DNA of 60,007 nucleotides, from assembly GCF_021474405.1 (NCBI RefSeq), contig NZ_JAKEIO010000033.1, forward strand, positions 1 to 60,007, given 5' to 3'. The notes beneath the pieces are model-generated. The model saw only the letters and a program-made list of their open reading frames with translations. It was not told the DNA's origin and searched no databases. The translations under genes and the position numbers were made by a program. How positions within the stretch are numbered: the stretch's first letter is position 1; each line of letters opens with the position of its first letter. This document shows positions 53,886 to 60,007 of the stretch, piece by piece. The stretch comes from [Streptosporangium] indianense (GTDB lineage Bacteria > Actinomycetota > Actinomycetes > Streptomycetales > Streptomycetaceae).

Positions 53886-54681
53886 CAGCAGAGCAGAGAT
53901 CGGGTCGTACGTGGCGCTGGGGGACAGCTTCACCGAGGGCGTCGGCGACCCCGGCCCCGACGGGGCGTTCGTCGGCTGGGCCGACCGGTTCGCCGTCCTG
54001 CTCGCCGACCGCAGGCCCGAGGGCGACTTCCGGTACACCAATCTCGCCGTACGCGGGAAGCTCCTCGACCAGATCGTGGCGGACCAGGTTCCGCGGGCCG
54101 TCGACATGGCCCCGGACCTCGTCTCGTTCTGCGCCGGGGGCAACGACATCATCCGGCCCGGCACCGACCCGGACGAGGTGGCCGAGCGCTTCGAGCGGGC
54201 GCTGGCCCAGCTCACCGCCGCGTCCGGCACGGTCATGGTGACGACCGGTTTCGACACCCGTGGCGTGCCCGTGCTCAAGCACCTGCGCGGCAAGATCGCC
54301 ACGTACAACGGACACGTGCGGGCCATCGCCGACCGGTACGGCTGCCCGGTGCTCGATCTGTGGTCCCTGCGCAGCGTGCAGGACCGCAGGGCCTGGGACG
54401 CCGACCGGCTGCACCTGTCGCCCGAGGGGCACACCCGCGTGGCGCTCCGCGCGGGCCAGGTGCTGGGCCTCGATGTGCCGGCCGACCCCGAGCAGGCGTG
54501 GCCCCCGCTGCCCCCGCGCGGCGCGCTCCACGTGCGGCGCGACAACGTCGCCTGGGCGCGCGAGTTCCTGGTGCCGTGGATCGGGCGCCGGCTGCGCGGG
54601 GAGTCGTCGGGCGACCACGTGACGGCCAAGGGCGCGCTGTCCCCGGACGACATCAGGATGCGGATCGCGTCGGTGGCGTGA
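53863..54681 (+). CDS. SGNH/GDSL-family hydrolase
   Basis: A 272-residue esterase-like enzyme. Blocks I, II, III and V of the SGNH family are present: YVALGDSFTEGVGD (Ser), NLAVRGKLLDQ (Gly), FCAGGNDIIRPG (Asn) and RLHLSPEGH (His). There is no clear signal peptide, so it is likely cytoplasmic; related proteins are acyl esterases or acetylxylan-esterase-like. The GTG start at 53863 lies within a possible short upstream ORF. It is separated by a strong terminator from the riboswitch-controlled hydrolase and has its own promoter. Substrate unknown. Confidence 0.9.
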   Translation: MADDSKSDSRAEIGSYVALGDSFTEGVGDPGPDGAFVGWADRFAVLLADRRPEGDFRYTNLAVRGKLLDQIVADQVPRAVDMAPDLVSFCAGGNDIIRPGTDPDEVAERFERALAQLTAASGTVMVTTGFDTRGVPVLKHLRGKIATYNGHVRAIADRYGCPVLDLWSLRSVQDRRAWDADRLHLSPEGHTRVALRAGQVLGLDVPADPEQAWPPLPPRGALHVRRDNVAWAREFLVPWIGRRLRGESSGDHVTAKGALSPDDIRMRIASVA

Positions 54682-54803
54682 GAGCGGCTCCCGCCGGTGC
54701 CGGCCGCGCCGGGCGGAACACCGGCGCGACCCGCATCGGCGGGGGTCCGCGCTCCTGGGGCGTGCCCTGCGTCGCGGGGCGGGCGGGACTTCGCGGTCAC
54801 CTT

Positions 54804-55415
54804 CTAGGGCGACGGCCGCGCCCCCGTCAGGCCCAGCTCGCGGGCCAGCGCCTCCTCCACCCACTGCTGGGCCCCCGCGCGCGGCACCGCCCCGGCGTAG
54901 GACGTCAACTGGACGGCGAGACCGTCGAGGAGAGCGGTCAGCCGCAGGGCCGTGCCGGCCGGGTCCGGGCAGTGGAACTCGCCCGCCGCCACCCCCTCCG
55001 CGATGACCTCGGCCAGGGCCGCCTTCCACTGCCGGTCCAGATCCTGGGCGACCTCCCGCAGCGCCGGGTCGCGCAGCGCCGCCGCCCAGCCCTCGATCCA
55101 CAGGCGCCAGCCCTTGGCCTGCCCCGTCGGGGCGTACCACCGCACAGCCGACCGCAGCCGGCGCAACGCGGGCGTACGGCGGCCCAGCAGCCTGCGAAGA
55201 TGGGCCAGATCGCCCTCCGCCGCGTGCCGGAACGCGGCGGCGACCAACTGCTCCTTCGTCGAGAAGTGGTAGAGGACCAGCGCGTTGCTCACGCCGAGCG
55301 CCGAGGCCACGTCGGCGATCCTGACCGCCGCCACACCCCTCGCCTCGATCTGCTCGATGGCGGCCCGCAGCAGATCCCCGCGCCGCTCGGCGACACTCAA
55401 CCGGACTCTCGTCAC
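54804..55415 (-). CDS. TetR-family transcriptional regulator
   Basis: A 203-residue regulator. The N-terminal helix-turn-helix is RIADVASALGVSNALVLYHF near residues 33-52, followed by STKEQLVAAAFRHAAEG. The C-terminal ligand-binding domain is helical with a BetI/TetR-C pattern (WIEGWAAALRDPALREV). The GTG start gives MTRVRLSVAERRGDLLRAA. It is convergent with the SGNH gene and lies tail-to-promoter with the dehydrogenase gene, on the same strand downstream of it, so control of that enzyme is plausible but unproven. Confidence 0.88.
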   Translation of the reverse strand: MTRVRLSVAERRGDLLRAAIEQIEARGVAAVRIADVASALGVSNALVLYHFSTKEQLVAAAFRHAAEGDLAHLRRLLGRRTPALRRLRSAVRWYAPTGQAKGWRLWIEGWAAALRDPALREVAQDLDRQWKAALAEVIAEGVAAGEFHCPDPAGTALRLTALLDGLAVQLTSYAGAVPRAGAQQWVEEALARELGLTGARPSP

Positions 55416-55510
55416 GCCGTCACCCTACCCACGCGCGTGCGGCCCCTCGACGGGTGTTCCGGCCGGTCCGGCAGGGCCGACGACGGCAGTCCGAGAGAGC
55501 GCGGAGGGTC

Positions 55511-55633
55511 TCACCGGGAGGAGCCGAAGCGCGCCGCGATCAGCGGGCGCCTCGCCGGAAGCAGCCGAACGGCGCCGAGATCAGTGGCAGCCTCACCGGA
55601 ACCAGCCGAAGCGTTCCGCGATCAGCGGCAGCC
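55511..55633. repeat. Three 41-bp tandem copies of the dehydrogenase 3' end
   Basis: Units occupy 55511-55551, 55552-55592 and 55593-55633. The last is the real 3' end of the dehydrogenase gene (encoding RLPLIAERFGWFR and the stop, read on the minus strand). The other two are diverged copies downstream of the stop that would encode related PLI-FG-FR ends. They share TC(A/G)CCGG, CAGCCGAA and GATCAG. The 41-base period is not a multiple of three, so the copies are out of frame with one another. Confidence 0.85.
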
Positions 55634-56771
55634 GGTCCGCCGCGATCGCGTGGGCGGCTGCCCGCGGTGTCGTCCCGTCGGCCCGCGCGCGGTCCAGCAT
55701 GCGCTCGACCAGGGCCCGCATCGAGCGGCGGGTGTGCGCGAACGCCTCCTCGGCGTCGGCGCCCACGTCCCCGAACAGCGTCCACCACCACCAGGCGTTG
55801 GTACCCGAGTTGACCACGACGTCCGGCAGCACGGTCACCCCGCGCGCGGCCAGAAGCGGCTCCGCCTCCGGACGTACGGGCATGTTGGCGGCCTCCACGA
55901 CCCAACGGGCGGTGATCCGTTCCTGGTTGCCGGCGTCGATCGCGTACGACACGGCGGCCGGTACCAGCACGTCCGCGTCGGCCGACAGCCAGGCCTCGCC
56001 GGGAAGTTCGCGGTCGCCGGGGCGCAGCGCGGAGCGGTCGACCGTACCGTGGGCGTCCCTGGCCGCGAGCAGCGTCTCGACGTCCAGGCCCGCCGGGTTG
56101 GCGACGGTGCCCTTGAGGTCGGCGACTGCCACGACCGTGAGCCCCGCGCGGGCGAGGAAGCGCGCGGTGGCCCCGCCCATCGTGCCGAGCCCCTGGAGGG
56201 CGACCCGCGTCCCGGTGCGCGGCACACCGGCCAGGTCCAGGGCGGCCACGGCCGCCTCGGACACACCGCAGCCGCCGACCAGCTCGTCCAGACCGATGCC
56301 GTCGACCTCGACCGCGAACGCGTCCCGCAGCCGGGCCCGGGCCTCGGCCTCGTCGTCCAGCAGGGGATACACGGCCTGGATCGAGGAGACCAGTCCCGCC
56401 TCGGCCGCGGCCCGGTCGACCAGGTCCTGGGTGAGCCCCAGGTCCTCGCCCGTCGTCCAGCAGTTCTCTATGTAGGGGCGCATCGCGCGCAGGTAGCGCA
56501 CCAGCAGCGGGTACGCCTCGGGGTCCCGGGGGTCGCAGTCGATGCCGCCCTTGGCGCCGCCGAGGGGGACGTAACGGCTCGCCGGGTCGTAGTGCAGGGC
56601 CTCCTTGACGGTCATGCCGCGGGCCAGGCCGGTGACCTCGTCCAGGGTGCAGCCGGCCCGCATGCGCAGACCGCCGCTGGCCACCCCGCGCACCATCCGG
56701 TCCACGACCAGGAAGCCCTGTCGTCCCGTGAGGTGATCGGTCCAGGTCAGGGACAGCAGGGGGGCGGCCAT
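55593..56771 (-). CDS. Glu/Leu/Phe/Val dehydrogenase family protein
   Basis: Amino-acid dehydrogenase of 392 residues. Catalytic Lys in the glycine-rich YVPLGGAKGGIDCDP motif near residue 75, and the NAD-binding Rossmann motif VALQGLGTMGGATARFLARAG near 190. It follows the leucine-dehydrogenase-like arrangement and deaminates a branched or aromatic amino acid, or runs in reverse. The 3' end is duplicated downstream in 41-bp units. The start ATG 56771 (MAAPLLSLTW) has AAGGAGCC 3-5 bases upstream. Divergent from the MBL-fold gene across about 150 bases that include a 13-bp direct repeat. Confidence 0.88.
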   Translation of the reverse strand: MAAPLLSLTWTDHLTGRQGFLVVDRMVRGVASGGLRMRAGCTLDEVTGLARGMTVKEALHYDPASRYVPLGGAKGGIDCDPRDPEAYPLLVRYLRAMRPYIENCWTTGEDLGLTQDLVDRAAAEAGLVSSIQAVYPLLDDEAEARARLRDAFAVEVDGIGLDELVGGCGVSEAAVAALDLAGVPRTGTRVALQGLGTMGGATARFLARAGLTVVAVADLKGTVANPAGLDVETLLAARDAHGTVDRSALRPGDRELPGEAWLSADADVLVPAAVSYAIDAGNQERITARWVVEAANMPVRPEAEPLLAARGVTVLPDVVVNSGTNAWWWWTLFGDVGADAEEAFAHTRRSMRALVERMLDRARADGTTPRAAAHAIAADRLPLIAERFGWFR

Positions 56772-56808
56772 AGGGGCTCCTTCGCCACACGGATAACTGA
56801 ATCGCCGG

Positions 56809-56834
56809 TCAGTATCACCGATCAGTATCGCCTT
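56809..56834. repeat. 13-bp direct repeat in the divergent promoter region
   Basis: TCAGTATCACCGA (56809-56821) is followed at once by TCAGTATCGCCTT (56822-56834); 9 of the first 11 bases are common. The pair is about 40 bases upstream of the dehydrogenase start and 90 bases upstream of the MBL gene. It may be a regulator site for either gene. Confidence 0.45.
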
Positions 56835-56924
56835 CGGTCGGCCTCCGGTGTGACCCCTGTGACCCCGTGATGCCGGAGGGGCCGACCATAATGGAAAGCC
56901 TGACCGACTCCACCTGGAGGTACC

Positions 56925-58190
56925 GTGGCCGGTTTCCGTACCCTGAGCTCCGGGCTCCGCGCGCTCCGGCCCGGGGCGTTCGGCGCGGATCCGAGCGGTG
57001 AGCGCATGGCGCGCATCCGCAGATCACCCCACTTCAAGGACGGGGTCTTCCAGAACCCCGGCGGCCCCGCGCGGACCCGGCCCTCGGGCTCGACCCTGGA
57101 TTTCGCCAAGGTCTTCTTCGACAAGGACACCCGGCCCCGCCGCGCCCCGGCGGGCACCGTTCCGGTGCATTCCACCACCCTCGCCGACATCGCCCGGCCC
57201 CCGGTCACCGGCCTCAGGCTGACCTGGATGGGGCACTCCAGCGTCCTCGCGGAGATCGACGGCCGGCGCGTCCTGTTCGACCCGGTGTGGGGCGAGCGCT
57301 GCTCCCCCTTCTCCTTCGCGGGTCCCAAGCGGCTGCACCCGGTCCCCCTGCCGCTGGCCGCCCTCGGGCCGGTCGACGTCGTGGTGATCTCGCACGACCA
57401 CTACGACCACCTGGACATGCCCACCATCAAGGCCCTCGCGGGCACGGACACCCTGTTCGCCGTGCCCCTCGGCGTCGGCGCGCACCTGGAGCACTGGGGC
57501 GTCTCCGCCGGCCGGCTGCGCGAGCTGGACTGGCACGAGTCCACCGGGATCGGCGGCCTCACCCTGACCGCCACCCCGGCCCGGCACTTCTGCGGCCGCG
57601 GACTGCGCAACACCCAGCACACCCTGTGGGCCTCGTGGGTCGTCACCAGTGAGGAGCACCGGATCTACCACAGTGGCGACACCGGTTACTTCGACGGTTT
57701 CAAGGAGATCGGCGCCGAGCACGGGCCGTTCGACGCCACGATGATCCAGATCGGCGCGTACTCCGACTTCTGGCCCGACATCCACATGACCCCGGAGGAG
57801 GGCATGCGCGCCCACCTCGACCTCCAGGGCGGACCGCAGCACGGTCCGATGCTGCCGATCCACTGGGCCACCTTCAATCTGGCGACGCACCCGTGGGCGG
57901 ATCCCGGTGAGGGCACGCTCGCGGCCGCCCGCGCGCGAGGCGCCGGTGTCGCCCTGCCCCGCCCCGGTGAGCCCTTCGAGCCCACCGCCGAGACCGTCCC
58001 GTCCGAGCCGTGGTGGCGTGGGGCGGCGCTCGCCCCGAAGGGCGGCTTCCCGGCCGGGGAGGCCCTCGCCGACGCCGCGATCAAGACCGCGTCGGGCGCG
58101 GCAGCCTTGGCCCAGGCCGACACGGTGAGTGACGGTGGCCGCGGAGCGGGCAAGGACACCGAGGATCCCGAAGCGCTCCCGGCGGGCTGA
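56925..58190 (+). CDS. MBL-fold metallohydrolase (RomA/UlaG/NAPE-PLD type)
   Basis: A 421-residue beta-lactamase-fold hydrolase. Metal motif ISHDHYDHLDMP (HxHxDH) near residue 165, LTWMGHSSVLAEIDG before it, and later ligands His in ATPARHFCGRG and Asp in HSGDTGYFDG, with a last His in PIHWATFNLATHPW. The order resembles NAPE-hydrolysing phospholipase D-like and UlaG enzymes, which act on phosphodiesters or lactones. No signal peptide is evident. GTG 56925 with GGAGG before it is the start. It ends at the very strong terminator at 58211. Confidence 0.9.
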   Translation: MAGFRTLSSGLRALRPGAFGADPSGERMARIRRSPHFKDGVFQNPGGPARTRPSGSTLDFAKVFFDKDTRPRRAPAGTVPVHSTTLADIARPPVTGLRLTWMGHSSVLAEIDGRRVLFDPVWGERCSPFSFAGPKRLHPVPLPLAALGPVDVVVISHDHYDHLDMPTIKALAGTDTLFAVPLGVGAHLEHWGVSAGRLRELDWHESTGIGGLTLTATPARHFCGRGLRNTQHTLWASWVVTSEEHRIYHSGDTGYFDGFKEIGAEHGPFDATMIQIGAYSDFWPDIHMTPEEGMRAHLDLQGGPQHGPMLPIHWATFNLATHPWADPGEGTLAAARARGAGVALPRPGEPFEPTAETVPSEPWWRGAALAPKGGFPAGEALADAAIKTASGAAALAQADTVSDGGRGAGKDTEDPEALPAG

Positions 58191-58210
58191 CCCCGGGGCG
58201 TACGACAAAG

Positions 58211-58255
58211 AAACGGCGAGGGCCGGGGTGAGGAGTTCCCCGGCCCTCGCCGTTT
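58211..58255. terminator. Strong bidirectional terminator after the MBL-fold gene
   Basis: Perfect 18-bp stem AAACGGCGAGGGCCGGGG / CCCCGGCCCTCGCCGTTT with a 9-base loop, ending in TTT. It lies 20 bases after the stop codon. Confidence 0.9.
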
Positions 58256-58762
58256 CTGTGTGACTGCTTCTGACCAGGTCCGATCGATATCTCATCGTTC
58301 ATGTTCGCGTCCAGGCGGGTGTTATCGGTCTGTCGTGCGAGACCTCATACCAGAGCGGGACGCTCACCGTACGAGTTTGTCAACTGCCCACCGCACATGA
58401 TGCGCTGGCGACTACTGTCAGTGGCCGTCGGGAAGCAGGACGGATCAGCGAGCGGGGGCCGGCACGTGCAGGCGCAGGGCGGACGAGGGAGTCGACGCGA
58501 CGGGGACCCCCGCTGCCCGCGCGCCACCGACACCGGCGTCGGCGGCGCGGTCGGCGCAGACGTCCCGGACGAGGCCGACCCGGGCGTCACGCAGGCCTCC
58601 CGCCCGGGTCGCCCCGCGGGACCCCGAGGCACCGACGGCACGCGAACGAGGCGTGCATCGGGGGGCGCGGCCCGGGGCGCGCGCAAGCGTCCACGCGACC
58701 CCGTTCGCACTCCCACGAGCTCCCCTGGCACCCAGGCCCGACGTACCCGTACGAGGACACCG
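58256..58762. other. Gap before the sensor kinase
   Basis: 507 bases with no supported separate gene. The first half (58256-58440) is AT-richer than average and contains TTGTCA at 58377-58382, so it probably holds the promoter. The second half is open in the kinase frame back to GTG 58421, and GTG 58466 is another in-frame start, so part of it may encode an N-terminal extension of the kinase. Confidence 0.5.
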
Positions 58763-60007
58763 ATGTCTCACCTCCGCGCACCGGCCGCACGCGCAGACCG
58801 CCGTGAGGGCGGGCGGCACGGGCGGCCCGCCGTCCGCACCGCACCCGCGCTGCCCGAGACCCACATACGGCCCCAGCTGCTGCGGCTCGCGGTGCTGCCC
58901 CCCGTCGCCGTGGCCCTCAGCGGATGCGCCGCCGTCCTCTTCACCGTCCGGTCCACCGGAGCGCGGCCGGGCCCCACCCTGTGGGCGGTGCTCGGCGGTG
59001 CCGTCTTCGTGGCCCTCGTCGGCATCGTCGTCGCCGCGGTCGCCGCCGACCGGGCCGCCCGCTCCGTGCACGACCGCATCGGCGTGCTGCGCCGCGGCAC
59101 CGCCCGGCGCGAGGCCGATCTGCGCACCCTCGTCGAGACCCTGCGCCGCGGCGACGGCCCGCCGCAGCTCACACCGCAGAGCCGGACCGGCGGTCCGCCC
59201 GCGGACGCCGACGACTTCGACCTCCTCGCCGCCGACCTCTCCCGCGCGCACGACGGCGCCGTCACCGCCGTCGTGCAGGCCTCGCAGCTCTCCAGCCAGG
59301 CCGGAAGCGAGCAGAAACTCGAGGTGTTCGTCAACCTCGCCCGGCGCCTGCAGTCCCTGGTCCACCGCGAGATCTCCCTCCTCGACGAGCTGGAGAACGA
59401 GATGGAGGACCCCGACCTGCTGAAGGGGCTCTTCCACGTCGACCACCTCGCCACCCGCATCCGCCGCCACGCGGAGAACCTCGCCGTGCTCGGCGGGGCC
59501 GTCTCGCGCCGCCAGTGGAGCAACCCGGTCTCCATGACCGAGGTGCTGCGCTCGGCCATCGCCGAGGTCGAGCAGTACTCGCGGGTCAAACTCGTGCCGC
59601 CGATCGACGGGCAGCTGCGAGGGCACGCCGTCGCCGACGTCATCCACCTCCTGGCCGAACTCGTCGAGAACGCCACGGTGTTCTCCGCCCCGCACACCCA
59701 CGTCCTGCTGCGCGCCAACCTCGTCACCTCCGGGCTCGCGGTCGAGGTCGAGGACCGCGGACTCGGCATGCCCCTGGAGGAGCAGGCGCGGATGAACGCG
59801 CTGCTCGCCGATCCCGACCAGGTGAACGTCGCCCGGCTCCTCTCCGACGGCCGCATCGGCCTGTTCGTCGTCTCCCAGCTCGCCCGGCGGCACGGCATCA
59901 CCGTCCGGCTCCAGACCAACATCTACGGCGGAGTGCAGGCGGTGCTCGTCGTACCGCAGGCACTGCTGGGAGCGGAGGCGGGGGCGGGCGTGCCCGGGGG
60001 AGAGGGC
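58763..60007 (+). CDS. CvnA-type sensor histidine kinase (conservon), truncated by window edge
   Basis: Runs off the right edge without a stop. From ATG 58763 (GAGG 7 bases upstream): two membrane helices (LAVLPPVAVALSGCAAVLFT and LWAVLGGAVFVALVGIVVAA), a linker, a helical dimerisation-like region with EDPDLLKGLFHVDHLATRIR, and a GHKL ATPase domain with LLAELVENATVFSA (N-box), VEDRGLGMP (G1) and GRIGLFVVSQLARRHG (G2). This is the pattern of Streptomyces conservon kinases. Related operons continue with a roadblock protein, a DUF742 protein and a small GTPase, which should lie beyond the window. Start uncertain: in-frame GTG 58466 and 58421 would add about 99 or 114 residues of Arg/Gly-rich sequence. 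Confidence 0.85.
   Translation, partial: MSHLRAPAARADRREGGRHGRPAVRTAPALPETHIRPQLLRLAVLPPVAVALSGCAAVLFTVRSTGARPGPTLWAVLGGAVFVALVGIVVAAVAADRAARSVHDRIGVLRRGTARREADLRTLVETLRRGDGPPQLTPQSRTGGPPADADDFDLLAADLSRAHDGAVTAVVQASQLSSQAGSEQKLEVFVNLARRLQSLVHREISLLDELENEMEDPDLLKGLFHVDHLATRIRRHAENLAVLGGAVSRRQWSNPVSMTEVLRSAIAEVEQYSRVKLVPPIDGQLRGHAVADVIHLLAELVENATVFSAPHTHVLLRANLVTSGLAVEVEDRGLGMPLEEQARMNALLADPDQVNVARLLSDGRIGLFVVSQLARRHGITVRLQTNIYGGVQAVLVVPQALLGAEAGAGVPGGEG

Noticed and set aside
58445..59893. Antisense frame of 482 residues opposite the sensor kinase
   Set aside because: Opposite the GHKL kinase, which has clear N, G1 and G2 boxes; the antisense sequence is Gly/Asp/Val-rich noise.
1..60007. tRNA, rRNA, insertion sequences, integrases and attachment sites
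   Set aside because: No cloverleaf with a conserved T-loop, no transposase or recombinase domains and no terminal inverted repeats were seen.

Overview
The window is about 60 kb of very GC-rich actinobacterial chromosome, almost certainly Streptomyces. The evidence is GC-saturated third codon positions, many GTG starts, GTGA/ATGA stop-start overlaps, conservon-type and SCO6745-type families, and a complete Streptomyces-style hopanoid cluster. I see no phage, insertion sequence, integrase, tRNA, rRNA or CRISPR array.

Layout. 1-3.6 kb: tail of a class III CoA-transferase, a thiolase and a FadB-like two-domain enzyme (fatty-acid beta-oxidation), met by a convergent MerR regulator. 4.5-7 kb: amino-acid permease and arginase-family enzyme, then an 18/19-bp minisatellite at 7.05-7.30 kb. 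7.3-12.3 kb: three secreted peptidases (M1, S15, M14). 12.3-18.5 kb: BCCT transporter, D-amino-acid oxidase, an unrecognised Cys-containing protein, an ABC-F ATPase and a glycolipid-binding-like protein. 18.6-25.4 kb: Tex, a 41-residue LPFR protein, an SCO6745-family protein, two DJ-1/PfpI-fold proteins (one a GlxA-type AraC regulator), a crotonase and an anti-sigma-type ATPase. 25.4-28.4 kb: idi, a CDF metal exporter and galE.

28.7-35.7 kb is a tightly coupled seven-gene run: CDP-alcohol phosphotransferase, LicC-like nucleotidyltransferase, sn-glycerol-1-phosphate-dehydrogenase-like enzyme, second CDP-alcohol phosphotransferase, GT2 glycosyltransferase, and a teichoic-acid-type ABC exporter pair. 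It reads as a pathway that makes, decorates and exports a phospho-alcohol glycopolymer or glycolipid, possibly built on glycerol-1-phosphate. This is my main candidate for an undescribed system.

36.0-49.0 kb is the hopanoid operon: hpnC, hpnD, an unannotated 58-codon coupled ORF, hpnE, polyprenyl diphosphate synthase, shc, hpnG, hpnH, ispG, dxs and an HpnO-type aminotransferase. It supplies its own precursors (dxs, ispG, with idi nearby), makes farnesyl diphosphate and squalene, cyclises it, and builds the C35 aminobacteriohopanetriol side chain. The leader carries a palindrome, a hairpin and a 21-codon upstream ORF.

49.0-60 kb: an XRE-cupin regulator with two operators 20 bp apart and a 39-residue membrane protein; a tyrosine phosphatase; a GH36 alpha-galactosidase pseudogene with several lesions; a c-di-AMP (ydaO-type) riboswitch before a LysM-M23 peptidoglycan hydrolase; an SGNH hydrolase; a TetR regulator; a Glu/Leu/Phe/Val-type dehydrogenase whose 3' end is triplicated in 41-bp units; an MBL-fold hydrolase; and the start of a conservon (CvnA-type) sensor kinase cut by the window edge.
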